From Limnochordaceae bacterium (GTDB lineage Bacteria > Bacillota > Limnochordia > Limnochordales > Geochordaceae), in assembly GCA_014896295.1 (NCBI GenBank), contig JADBKR010000007.1:62001-126000 (forward strand): 64,000 nt of DNA, given 5' to 3'. Within the stretch, counting starts at the first letter, position 1, and each line of letters begins with the position of its first letter. This document shows positions 23,209 through 32,389 of this stretch, piece after piece. The notes under the pieces are model-generated. The model saw nothing but the letters and a program-made list of their open reading frames with translations, did no database searches and was not told the DNA's origin. The translations under genes were made by a program, and so were the position numbers.

Positions 23209-24267
23209 TCATCCCTTTCCGACGGGGGTATCGGCCCCGATACTCGCCTGTGGGATGCGGGCCGACGGATCGACCCCGAGGGCCGTGTCCGACGGGCCCT
23301 CGTCGAGCAGCCGGAAGTGGCCGGCCGCCGCGATCATGGCGCCGTTGTCCGTGCAGAGCGCCGGCTCCGGGAGGATGAGATCGAGCCCCCGCTCCTGCGC
23401 CGCCCGGGAGAGGGCCCGGCGCAGGCCCCGGTTGGCCGCGACGCCCCCGGTGGCCGCCACGACCCGGGCGCCGGTGCGCTCCGCCGCACGCATCAGCCGG
23501 TCCACGAGGACGTCCACGATAGCCTCCTGCAGCGAGGCGGCCGCGTCCTCCAGGGACAGGCGCCCGTCCCTCACGGCCGGCAGCATGTACCGGCTCGCCG
23601 CCGTCTTGAGCCCGCTGAAGCTCAGGTCCAGGGTATCCACTTCGGAGAGCCCCCGCGGCAACCGCACCGCGTCCGGCCGCCCGCGCTCGCTCAAGCGGTC
23701 GACGGCAGGGCCCGCCGGGTAGCCGAGCCCGAGCAGCCGCCCCACCTTGTCGAAGGCCTCGCCCGCCGCGTCGTCCCGGGTGCCGCCCAGGCTCTCGAAG
23801 CGGCCCGGCCGCCGCACGTACAGAAGCTCCGTGTGCCCGCCCGAGGCGACCAGCACCACCGCCGGTTGGTCGAGGGCAGGGCGGGCGAGCCAGATGGAGC
23901 TCGCATGGCCCTCCAGGTGGTCGACCCCGACGAAGGGCCGATCGATGGCAAGGGCGAGGGCCTTGCCCGCCATGAAGCCCACCAGCAGGCTCCCCACCAG
24001 CCCGGGGCCGTACGTGGCCGCTACCCCGTCGAGGTCCTGGGGAGCGATGCCGGCCTCGTCCAGCGCCCGCCGGATCACGGGCAGGATCGCGACCAGGTGG
24101 CGGCGGGAGGCGATCTCGGGCACCACGCCCCCGAAGGGCCGGTGCACTTCGACCTGGGAGGCGACCGCACTCGAGAGGATCTCCCGCCCGTCCTTGACCA
24201 CGGCCGCGGCGGTGTCGTCGCAGCTCGTGTCGATCCCCAGCAGGAGGCCTCCCCGGTAGGGCTTCAT
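23209..24267 (-). CDS. tsaD: tRNA N6-adenosine threonylcarbamoyltransferase TsaD
   Basis: The catalytic subunit that attaches threonylcarbamoyl to A37 of ANN-decoding tRNAs. The 352 residues show GIDTSCDDTAAAVV, the metal motif HLEGHASSIW (HxxxH), VASGGHTELLYV, GEAFDKVGRLLGLGYPAG, SFSGLKTA and ATGGVAANRGLR. ATG 24267 overlaps the rimI stop as ATGA, deciding the start. Its partners tsaB and tsaE are in the same operon; tsaC is not in the window. Confidence 0.97.
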   Translation of the reverse strand: MKPYRGGLLLGIDTSCDDTAAAVVKDGREILSSAVASQVEVHRPFGGVVPEIASRRHLVAILPVIRRALDEAGIAPQDLDGVAATYGPGLVGSLLVGFMAGKALALAIDRPFVGVDHLEGHASSIWLARPALDQPAVVLVASGGHTELLYVRRPGRFESLGGTRDDAAGEAFDKVGRLLGLGYPAGPAVDRLSERGRPDAVRLPRGLSEVDTLDLSFSGLKTAASRYMLPAVRDGRLSLEDAAASLQEAIVDVLVDRLMRAAERTGARVVAATGGVAANRGLRRALSRAAQERGLDLILPEPALCTDNGAMIAAAGHFRLLDEGPSDTALGVDPSARIPQASIGADTPVGKG

Positions 24268-24746
24268 GCGCCGGGGCCGGTCCCCTCGGAGAGCTCCCGC
24301 CACATGATGATGGCGTCCTCGTTGTTGTCGCGGTAGTAGCCCTTGCGAAGCCCCACGCCCTGGAAGCCCAGCGACTCGTACAGGCGCTGGGCCCGCAGGT
24401 TGGACTTGCGCACCTCCAGGGTGAGGCGGCGGGCGCCCTTGCGGCGGGCCAGCTCCGTGATGGCCTCCATGAGCTTGCGCCCCACGCCGCGGCTGCGGTA
24501 CTCGGGATGCACCGCCACGTTGGTGATGTGCCCCTCGTCGGCCACGAGCCAGATGCCCACGTACCCCACGGCCCTGCCGTCGGCCCGGGCCACCAGGTAG
24601 TGGGCGCGCTCGTTTTCCAGGAGCTCCGACAAGAAGGCGCTCTTGGACCACGGGGTGGAGAAAGAGAGCCGCTCGATCACCATGATGTCGTTGAGGTCTC
24701 GCACTCGCATGGGATCGACGGTCACGTCGAGGGGGCCTCGATGCAT
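24264..24746 (-). CDS. rimI: Ribosomal protein bS18 alanine N-acetyltransferase-like GNAT enzyme
   Basis: This 160-residue GNAT acetyltransferase has the acetyl-CoA loop VHPEYRSRGVGRKLMEA and RimI-type features NLRAQRLYESLGFQGVG and YYRDNNEDAIIMWREL. ATG 24746 overlaps the tsaB stop as ATGA and is chosen over an in-frame ATG 18 bp upstream. The tsaE-tsaB-rimI-tsaD order is common in Bacillota. The substrate (bS18 or other proteins) is from family knowledge only. Confidence 0.92.
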   Translation of the reverse strand: MHRGPLDVTVDPMRVRDLNDIMVIERLSFSTPWSKSAFLSELLENERAHYLVARADGRAVGYVGIWLVADEGHITNVAVHPEYRSRGVGRKLMEAITELARRKGARRLTLEVRKSNLRAQRLYESLGFQGVGLRKGYYRDNNEDAIIMWRELSEGTGPGA

Positions 24747-25471
24747 CAGCTCTTCTGCAGCCATCGGCGCTCGGCCTCCGTCGCCTTCAAGTACCGCGCA
24801 TCCAGGGCGGCCGGGTCGTCGTGCCGGCCCGTCTCGAGCTGCAAGCGGCCCAGGATGCCCACCGACACCACCTGCACGATGCGGCTCTCCTGCTCGGGCA
24901 CCCAGACGTACTCCACCGGCGAAAGCCGCACCAGCGCGTCGCGGTGGGCAAGGCAACCGTCGCCGGCCGCCGCGGCCCGCTCCAGCCCCCGCCGATCCGC
25001 CACCTCTCCAAGCGCCCGGGCCAGCTCCTCCACGGGCGCCGCCCGCGGGCCCCACCACGCCTCCACCGGGGCCTCCTGCCCGCGCCCGTACACCCCGCCG
25101 AAGACCTCACCGTGCCGGGCGTCGATGGCCGCCACGACGACGGGCGCCGCCCAGAGCGCGCCGAGCGCCATCGCCGCCAGGGTGTCGACACCCGCCAGGG
25201 GCCGCTGCCACGCCCACGCCAGCGTCTTGGCCACCGCCAGCCCGACCCGCAAGCCCGTGTAGGAACCGGGCCCGGCAGCCACCGCGATCCCATCCAGATC
25301 CTGACCGCGAAAGCCGGCCTCCGCAAGGGCCCGATCGATGACCCCGGTCAGCTGCTCGCCCCGCCCGCCGAGCCCCTGCCAGGCCTGCACCCACCACCCA
25401 CCCCCGGCGAAAAGGGCCACTCCGGCCGCCGGGCCGGACGTGTCGATGGCGAGGATGCGTTCAAAGCCCAT
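24746..25471 (-). CDS. tsaB: tRNA threonylcarbamoyladenosine biosynthesis protein TsaB
   Basis: A non-catalytic scaffold that pairs with TsaD. The 241 residues have an ASKHA fold with ILAIDTSGPAAGVALF, AGPGSYTGLRVGLAVAKTLAWA and VVAAIDARHGEVFGGVY. It overlaps tsaE by 11 bp at its start and rimI by the ATGA at its stop. All metal ligands of TsaD are absent, as expected for TsaB. Confidence 0.95.
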   Translation of the reverse strand: MGFERILAIDTSGPAAGVALFAGGGWWVQAWQGLGGRGEQLTGVIDRALAEAGFRGQDLDGIAVAAGPGSYTGLRVGLAVAKTLAWAWQRPLAGVDTLAAMALGALWAAPVVVAAIDARHGEVFGGVYGRGQEAPVEAWWGPRAAPVEELARALGEVADRRGLERAAAAGDGCLAHRDALVRLSPVEYVWVPEQESRIVQVVSVGILGRLQLETGRHDDPAALDARYLKATEAERRWLQKS

Positions 25472-26048
25472 CGCGTTCGCCCGCCTGGTCGCCCCTGCCG
25501 CCGGCCTGCCCGCCGCCGGCTCCGGCCCGCGCCGGCCGCCACCCCAGCTCGGCCGCCAGTTGGGCAGCGAGCGCCTCGTGCCGCTCGCCCCACGCCTCCA
25601 GGCGCACCTGGCGCCGTTCGCCCGAGGGGTCGTCCTCCACCCAGTCGAGGGAGATGCGCAGGTGGTCGGCCGGCAGGGCGTCGAGGATGGGCTCCGGCCA
25701 CTCGATGACCGTGAGGCCGCCGGAGCGCAGGTAGTGGGAGAGACCCAGTTCCTCGAGGAAGCCGGCCGCCTCCCCGGGCCCGGCTCGTCCCACGAGGCGG
25801 TAGGCGTCGACATGGTACAGAGCAAGCCGCCCGCCCTTCACTTCCCGCACGTAGAGGAACGTCGGGCTCACCACCGCCGACGCGCCGAGCCCGAGCCCCC
25901 GGGCGACGCCCTGCACGAGCGTGGTCTTACCGGCCCCGAGCGGGCCCAACAGCGCCACCACGTCGCCGCCTCGGGCCAGCCGCCCCAGCGCCTCGCCGAT
26001 CCGGCGCGTCGCTTCGGCGCTCTCGCTCGAGCCCTCCCACGCCTGCAC
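25461..26048 (-). CDS. tsaE: tRNA threonylcarbamoyladenosine biosynthesis ATPase TsaE
   Basis: An ATPase required for t6A turnover. Walker A LLGPLGAGKTTLVQGVARG, the switch VVSPTFLYVREV, LYHVDAYRL and VIEWPEPILDALP are diagnostic. It has 195 residues including a Gly/Arg-rich C-terminal tail that extends beyond the usual ~150-residue family length and overlaps tsaB. GTG start at 26048. Confidence 0.95.
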   Translation of the reverse strand: MQAWEGSSESAEATRRIGEALGRLARGGDVVALLGPLGAGKTTLVQGVARGLGLGASAVVSPTFLYVREVKGGRLALYHVDAYRLVGRAGPGEAAGFLEELGLSHYLRSGGLTVIEWPEPILDALPADHLRISLDWVEDDPSGERRQVRLEAWGERHEALAAQLAAELGWRPARAGAGGGQAGGRGDQAGERDGL

Positions 26049-26084
26049 CGAAGGCCCTGCCCGCCTTTCACCCGAAGCCGGGGC

Positions 26085-26897
26085 TTACCCCCGCGCCGCC
26101 ATCGCAACCCTGCCGGCCACCGGTGCCGGCCCTGACGCCGCGCCGGCCGAGGCCCGCCGCTCGCGGTAGGTGCGGGCTGCCCGTACCAGCGCCGCAAAGA
26201 GCAGCCGCTGCCCGGGGTAGCGATCCACCATGCACTCGGGGTGCCACTGCACGCCAACGCAAAAGCCGTGCTCCCGGCTCTCCACGCCCTCGATCACGGC
26301 GTCCTTCGCCTTGGCCGCCACCCGGAAGGTGGGCGCCACCACCCGCACCGCCTGGTGATGGAAGCTGTTGACGCGCAGCGTGTCGGCCTGGAAGATCTGG
26401 CGCAGCAGGCTGTCGGGCTCCAGCCGCACCTCGTGGCAGGGGAACCACCGGGGCGCCGTCTGGTCGTGCAGCAGCGCGTGCGGCACCTGCGCCCGCACGT
26501 CCTGGTAGAGCGTGCCCCCGGCGGCGACGTTCATGACCTGGATGCCGCGGCAGATGCCGAGCAGCGGCATGTCGCGCTGCATCGCGCCGGCGGCCAGGGC
26601 GACCTCCAGGGCGTCTCGCTCGGGGTCGACCTCGCCGAGCTCCGGCATGGCATCCTCCCCGAACCGGTGGGGATCGACGTCGCCCCCGCCCGAGAGCAGC
26701 AACGCGTCGAGGTTGTCGAGGTAAGCCGCCGCCAGCTGCGGGTCGTCGGTCACCGGGATCAGCACCGGCAACCCGCCGGCCATCTCTACGGCCCGGACGT
26801 AATCGCGGGAGAGCGACGCCCGCAAGGTGCCGTCCTTCGAGCGCAGCTGCCCCGCCGAAATCCCGATGACGGGCCGTTGCCCGCCGGCACTCTCCAC
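26085..26897 (-). CDS. Gamma-glutamyl-gamma-aminobutyrate hydrolase family peptidase (C26)
   Basis: A class-I glutamine amidotransferase-like hydrolase of 270 residues. The triad is visible: Cys in LLGICRGIQVMNVAAGG, His and Glu in VGVQWHPECM, with LLLSGGGDVDPHRFGED upstream. Members cleave gamma-glutamyl amides (PuuD, GATase1-like). It is six bases behind pxpC, so a link to gamma-glutamyl or pyroglutamate metabolism is reasonable inference. The true substrate is unknown. GTG start. Confidence 0.88.
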   Translation of the reverse strand: MESAGGQRPVIGISAGQLRSKDGTLRASLSRDYVRAVEMAGGLPVLIPVTDDPQLAAAYLDNLDALLLSGGGDVDPHRFGEDAMPELGEVDPERDALEVALAAGAMQRDMPLLGICRGIQVMNVAAGGTLYQDVRAQVPHALLHDQTAPRWFPCHEVRLEPDSLLRQIFQADTLRVNSFHHQAVRVVAPTFRVAAKAKDAVIEGVESREHGFCVGVQWHPECMVDRYPGQRLLFAALVRAARTYRERRASAGAASGPAPVAGRVAMAARG

Positions 26898-26903
26898 GCC
26901 CCA

Positions 26904-27935
26904 TCAACCTGCCTCTCGATGGACGTAGTAGACGGCGGCGTCCGTGGAGACCACGAAGGCGCCGCCACGTTCGGGGCGCTGCCGCGCCAGCGCCCGCTCG
27001 ATCTCGGCCAGGCGCCGCCGGCGCTCCTCCCGTGCCCGGCGCGCCGCGGCCTCGTCCACGCTCAGGAATCTTACATGTTGGCCCGGACGCACCTGCCCCA
27101 TCGCGTCGAGATCGGCGCCGATCACCGTCGCGATCTTGGGATACCCCCCGGTCGTCGGGCGCTCGGCGAGCAGGACGATGGGCTGCCCGTCGCCGCTCAC
27201 CTGGATGCTGCCGGGAGCCGTGGCATCCGAGACGATATCGTACCCCCGGCGGGCTTCGATGGGAGGCCCCATCAGCCGCACCCCCATGCGGTCGCCCCGG
27301 GCCGTCACCCGGAAGGCGCTGTGGAGAAACGTGCGCAGCCCCCGGGGCGTGAAGGCGTCGTCCTGTGGCCCCAGCATCACCCGGATGGGCCCTGCCCGGC
27401 GCGCCGGCCGGAGCTCCGGGGGCACTCGCCTCCCGAGCAGCTCCTCGCACGGCCGTGGGGAAGGCCCGATGGGCACCCGGTCCCCGGCGGAGAGCGGTCG
27501 CCCGTCCAGGCCGCCGATGCGGGCCCGCACGTGGGTGCTGCGGCTGCCCATCACAGGCGGCACGTCGACGCCGCCCGCCACCGCCAGGTACGCCCTCGCG
27601 CCCGCCCGCACCGCGCCGACCGCGATCAGGCTCCCGTCTCGCACGAGCACCGTCTCCCAGAGCGGAAGCGGCTGCTCCGGCCCGCTCACGAACCACTCCC
27701 CGTCCACGGCGGCCAGGGCCAGGATCGCCTCGCCGTGCACGGTGAAGACCGGCCCGTCCAGGGTCACCTCGAGGGCGGCCGCACCGGGCGGATTGCCGAC
27801 CAGCACGTTGGCGGCCGCCAGCATCTCCGTATCCATCGCACCGGCGGGGGCAAGCCCCATCCTCGCAAAGCCGGGCCGCCCGGCATCCTGGACGGTGGTC
27901 ATGAGCCCCCCGTGCAGCATTTCCAGCCAGGCCAC
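26904..27935 (-). CDS. pxpC: 5-oxoprolinase subunit C (KipA / biotin-dependent carboxylase-like)
   Basis: One of three subunits of prokaryotic ATP-dependent 5-oxoprolinase. The 343 residues show the family N-terminus LHGGLMTTVQDAGRPGFARMG, NVLVGNPPGAAALEVTL, RVMLGPQDDAFTPRGL, RMGVRLMGPPIE and the conserved ERPTTGGYPKIATVI. GTG 27935 directly abuts the pxpB stop. It may alternatively be a KipA-like antagonist in sporulation control, but the pairing with pxpB fits both. Confidence 0.92.
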   Translation of the reverse strand: MAWLEMLHGGLMTTVQDAGRPGFARMGLAPAGAMDTEMLAAANVLVGNPPGAAALEVTLDGPVFTVHGEAILALAAVDGEWFVSGPEQPLPLWETVLVRDGSLIAVGAVRAGARAYLAVAGGVDVPPVMGSRSTHVRARIGGLDGRPLSAGDRVPIGPSPRPCEELLGRRVPPELRPARRAGPIRVMLGPQDDAFTPRGLRTFLHSAFRVTARGDRMGVRLMGPPIEARRGYDIVSDATAPGSIQVSGDGQPIVLLAERPTTGGYPKIATVIGADLDAMGQVRPGQHVRFLSVDEAAARRAREERRRRLAEIERALARQRPERGGAFVVSTDAAVYYVHREAG

Positions 27936-28703
27936 TTAGCCGCTTTCCATCTCCCAACCCAACGCTTGGGCCCGCTCCACCCACTCCGGTGGGGCCCGGT
28001 CCTCCGAGACCGCCTCGAACCGCACCCGATCGCCCGGCTGCAGCAGCGCCGGCGGCTCCCGGGCGCTGTCCCACAGCTCCAGCCAGGTGCGCCCGATGAC
28101 CTGCCATCCTCCCGGCGCACCGCCCAGGGCGTAGATACCGGTCTGCTCGCCGCCGATGGCCACGGAGCCCGCCGGCACCGAGAGCCGGGGCGACGCCCGG
28201 CGGGGCGTGGCGAGAGCCGGGTCGAGCCCGCCGAGGTAGGCGAAGCCCGGCATGAACCCCAGCATGTAGACCCGGTATTCGCGCTCCGTGTGGCGGCGCA
28301 CCACTTCGCCGGGCGAAAAGCCGCTGTACCGGGCGACCTCCTCCAGGTCGGGCCCGTAGCACTCGCCGTAGACCACGGGGATGGTCACCCGGCGGCCCTC
28401 CGGTAGGCGGCGACGCCGGGCCCGGCTCACCGCCCGATCCAGGGCCGCGAGCACCGTCTCCCGCTCCGCCCGATCCGGATCCCACTGCACGAGGACCGAG
28501 CGGTAGGTGGGCACCGCCTCGACCATCCCCGGCACGGGCTGCTCCTCGAGGGCATGCCACAGCCGCAGCACCTGCGCGTGGGTCTCCGGATCGATCCGCT
28601 CGCCCCACTCGACCGTGACGGCTGCGTCCCCCGCCAGCCGGATACGGGGGTAACCCCCGGCCTCCTCGCCCCGGGCCGCCGCACCCGCCCGCCTACCCGG
28701 CAC
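27936..28703 (-). CDS. pxpB: 5-oxoprolinase subunit B (KipI family)
   Basis: A 255-residue partner of PxpC. Motifs are LAGDAAVTVEWGERID, VPTYRSVLVQWDP, VIPVVYGECYGPDLEEVA-type carboxyltransferase core, RVYMLGFMPGFAYLGGL and PRRASPRLSVPAGSVAIGG. The first 20 residues are an Ala/Arg-rich extension, so a later start is possible; GTG 28703 overlaps the glucokinase gene by 11 bp. No pxpA (LamB/YcsF-type) gene is in the window, so the complete 5-oxoprolinase is not encoded here. Confidence 0.92.
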   Translation of the reverse strand: MPGRRAGAAARGEEAGGYPRIRLAGDAAVTVEWGERIDPETHAQVLRLWHALEEQPVPGMVEAVPTYRSVLVQWDPDRAERETVLAALDRAVSRARRRRLPEGRRVTIPVVYGECYGPDLEEVARYSGFSPGEVVRRHTEREYRVYMLGFMPGFAYLGGLDPALATPRRASPRLSVPAGSVAIGGEQTGIYALGGAPGGWQVIGRTWLELWDSAREPPALLQPGDRVRFEAVSEDRAPPEWVERAQALGWEMESG

Positions 28704-29730
28704 GGCTCTCCACGCCCTCGAGCTTGCCGAGCTTCTTGAGGGCCACCGCCGCCGCCCCCACCACCCCGGCGTTGGGGCCCAGGACCGCCGGCACCAGGCG
28801 CGTCCCCTCGGCCGGCCCCGGCACCGCCCGGGTGCGAAGCTCCCGGCGGAGCGGCTCCATCATGGCCTCCCCGATGCGGGAGACGCCGCCCCCGATCGCG
28901 ATGGCGTCTGGGTCGAAGAGGTTGGCCAGGTTGGCGAGGCCCGCCCCGAGGTAAAGCCAGGTGCGGTCCAGCACCTCCTTTGCGAGCGGATCGCCCTGCC
29001 GGGCCGCCTCGGCCACCTTGCGGGCGTCGACCTCGGCGAAGCGCCCGCCCGCCAGCCGTACGAGCCGCGCGCCCGGCCGCTCGTCCGCCGCCTCGGGCGC
29101 CTCTCCCTCCCGCCAGCCGGCCTCCTCCAGCGCCTCGATCGCCCGGCGGGCGATGCCGGTGCCGGAGGCGACCGACTCGAGGCACCCGCGCCGCCCGCAC
29201 CCGCACAGCGGGCCGTTTTCCACGACGATCACCGTGTGGCCGATCTCCCCCGCCGCCCAGTGGGCGCCGCCGTAGATGGCGCCGTCGATGATGATCCCAC
29301 CGCCGATGCCCGTGCTGACCGTCACGTAGATGAAGTGCCGGGTGCCCCGGCCGGCTCCCACCCACCACTCGCCGAACGCGGCGGCGTTGGCGTCGTTCTC
29401 CAGGTAGACCGGCACGCCGAGCGCCGCCTGCATGGGGCCGACCACGTCGACGTGCCGCCAGCCCAGATTGGGCGCCGCGATGACCACGCCGCTGGCCGGA
29501 TCCAGCGGGCCCGGGCAGGCCACCGTCACCGCCTCCACGGCGCCCGGCCGCACGCCGGCCCGCCGGCACACCTCCCCGACCGACTGCGTCATCCGCTCGA
29601 TGACCGTCTGAGGGCCCTGCTCCGGCCGGGTCAGCTGCTCGAGGCGCTCGATCACCTGGCCCCGGTCGTCCACCAGCCCGGTGGCGATCTTGGTGCCCCC
29701 CAGGTCCACTCCCACCACCCACGTTTGCAT
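28693..29730 (-). CDS. ROK-family glucokinase
   Basis: It phosphorylates glucose or a related hexose. The 345 residues contain VGVDLGGTKIATGLVDD (phosphate loop), YLENDANAAAFGEWW (catalytic Asp), VTVSTGIGGGIIID, GEIGHTVIV and the ROK zinc motif CGCGRRGCLESVASG, then IAIGGGVSRIGE. ATG 29730 starts at the ATPase core. Its place directly after the phosphoglucose/phosphomannose isomerase gene fits entry of glucose or mannose into glycolysis. Confidence 0.9.
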   Translation of the reverse strand: MQTWVVGVDLGGTKIATGLVDDRGQVIERLEQLTRPEQGPQTVIERMTQSVGEVCRRAGVRPGAVEAVTVACPGPLDPASGVVIAAPNLGWRHVDVVGPMQAALGVPVYLENDANAAAFGEWWVGAGRGTRHFIYVTVSTGIGGGIIIDGAIYGGAHWAAGEIGHTVIVVENGPLCGCGRRGCLESVASGTGIARRAIEALEEAGWREGEAPEAADERPGARLVRLAGGRFAEVDARKVAEAARQGDPLAKEVLDRTWLYLGAGLANLANLFDPDAIAIGGGVSRIGEAMMEPLRRELRTRAVPGPAEGTRLVPAVLGPNAGVVGAAAVALKKLGKLEGVESRAG

Positions 29731-29786
29731 GCCCGCTCTGCCCCTATGCCGTGCGCTCCGCCCGGCCCGCCCCGGCGCGGCCGGCC

Positions 29787-30920
29787 TCACCGCATGGTGG
29801 CCAGCTCGGCCTTGAGGCGGTCGATGAAGCGCACCGGCGTCGGGTCCACCCCCTTGGCGATGGCCAGGTAGAACGTGACGTAGTCTCCCAGGTGCAGCAC
29901 CGACAGGGCCCGGGCGAGATGCCCCTCGCCCTCGCCCCGCAGCGTCACCATGCTGGAGGCCCGCCCCTCCAGGATCCGCCTCGTCGCCTCGAATCGCCGC
30001 TCCATCCGCGGCGACTCGTCGCCCACCTCGAGCATGAGGATGCGAAGCAGCCTCGCCGCCGACGGCGGCGGCGCCTCCCAGCCCACCACTTCGTTGTGGT
30101 CGAGCTCGGGCAGGCTCGTCCAGTAGGCCGGGTGTTTGCTGTTTTCGTTGAACTGGCACTTCCACCGGTACGCCACCGACGCGCCGATGCCGCTCGAGCC
30201 GTACACGATGGGCACCCGGTCGACGAGCTCCAGCGCCTCCTGCTTGGCCGGGTTGTCCTTCAACGAACGGGCCATGGCGCACCGCTGCCGCACCGCCTCG
30301 ACGGCCCGGATCGACTGCTCGACGGGAGTCTGCATCTCGGGCAGCAGCCCGGCCGCCTCCAGGATCCCGATGGCCGCGAACAGCGAGTAGCCCAGGGCTG
30401 CCCGGGGCGGGAGCCCCGATGGGAGGCGGGCCGTGGGCCACCCCTTCTGCGCCGCCAGATCCCCCAGACGCCCGCCGCTCGTGAGCGCCACGATGCGGGC
30501 GCCCGCCTTCTGCGCCTGCTCCTGGGCCGCCAGCGTCTCCTCCGTGTTGCCGGAGTAGCTGGAGGCGACGAACAGCGTGTGCCCGTCGACGTAAGCCGGG
30601 ATGCGGTAGTCCCTGGCGACGGCCACGGGCACGGGCGAGAAGTCGGCCGCGATCGCGCCGACGAGATCGCCCCCGATGGCCGAACCGCCCATGCCGGCGA
30701 TCACCACGGACCGCCAGCCGCCCTTGGGGGGATCGGCCGCCGCCCGGCGGCCGATGTCGTAGCCTGCCTGGATCTGCTCCGTCAGGCCGTCGATGAGGCG
30801 CAGCATCCCGTACGGATCGAGCCGCGCCACCGCCGCCGGGTCGTCCAACCGCTGCCGGATCTCCTCGAGGGCCGCCGGCGTAAGGCCGCCTGCCTCTCCT
30901 GCAGCCCTGCTCTGCGCCAC
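29787..30920 (-). CDS. Bifunctional phosphoglucose/phosphomannose isomerase
   Basis: A SIS-domain isomerase of about 377 residues interconverting F6P with G6P and M6P. Seen are VVIAGMGGSAIGGDLVG, FVASSYSGNTEETLAA, the conserved NENSKHPAYWTSLPELDHNE with catalytic Glu and His, and a second SIS half. I chose GTG 30920 (VAQSRAAG) because AGGAGG lies about nine bases upstream; an ATG 33 bp further up would overlap the promoter. First gene of a ten-gene run. Confidence 0.92.
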   Translation of the reverse strand: MAQSRAAGEAGGLTPAALEEIRQRLDDPAAVARLDPYGMLRLIDGLTEQIQAGYDIGRRAAADPPKGGWRSVVIAGMGGSAIGGDLVGAIAADFSPVPVAVARDYRIPAYVDGHTLFVASSYSGNTEETLAAQEQAQKAGARIVALTSGGRLGDLAAQKGWPTARLPSGLPPRAALGYSLFAAIGILEAAGLLPEMQTPVEQSIRAVEAVRQRCAMARSLKDNPAKQEALELVDRVPIVYGSSGIGASVAYRWKCQFNENSKHPAYWTSLPELDHNEVVGWEAPPPSAARLLRILMLEVGDESPRMERRFEATRRILEGRASSMVTLRGEGEGHLARALSVLHLGDYVTFYLAIAKGVDPTPVRFIDRLKAELATMR

Positions 30921-30948
30921 GAGTAGGCCACCTCCTTGCACGCGCCCG

Positions 30949-30977
30949 ATCATATCATGGCCTGCCAGGCTGGCAAA
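30949..30977 (-). promoter_or_regulatory. Likely promoter of the isomerase-to-aldolase operon
   Basis: Minus-strand TTTGCC (30977-30972) and TATGAT (30954-30949) are 17 bp apart, 29 bp before the GTG start. The -35 box is weak and the -10 box good. Gaps downstream are at most 56 bp for the next ten genes. Confidence 0.5.
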
Positions 30978-30996
30978 GGATCCCTGATCATGGACC

Positions 30997-31026
30997 GGCC
31001 GCCCCGGGAGCGCCTCCGGGGCGGCC
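30997..31026 (-). terminator. Hairpin after msmX
   Basis: GGCCGCCCC (30997-31005) pairs with GGGGCGGCC (31018-31026) around a 12-nt loop, 30 bp after the msmX stop. It lacks a clear T-run, so termination efficiency is uncertain. Confidence 0.5.
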
Positions 31027-31058
31027 GTGAGGGTCCACCCACCCGATCGGGCCAGCGG

Positions 31059-32168
<1,110 letters not shown>

Positions 32169-32320
32169 TCGACCCCCACGCCTCCTCGGACGCCGCCAGG
32201 GCGGCCTTCGTCTCGACTGACGAAAGCCGTTTTCGACGCCCCTCCCCGCGCATTCCTGCCACGGGGAGCGTGTATACAAGATCCAGGCTACGCCCTCGGG
32301 TCGCCCCTTGCCCCTTCCTG

Positions 32321-32356
32321 CAAAACGAAGGAGCGGTGCGTCCGGTGCACCGCTCC
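32321..32356 (-). terminator. Intrinsic terminator of the first porin-like gene
   Basis: GGAGCGGTGC (32330-32339) pairs with GCACCGCTCC (32347-32356), 34 bp after the stop. On the minus strand it is followed by TTCGTTTTG. Confidence 0.88.
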
Positions 32357-32389
32357 TCGATTCCCGGACCCTTTCGGGTCAGTGTCGCC

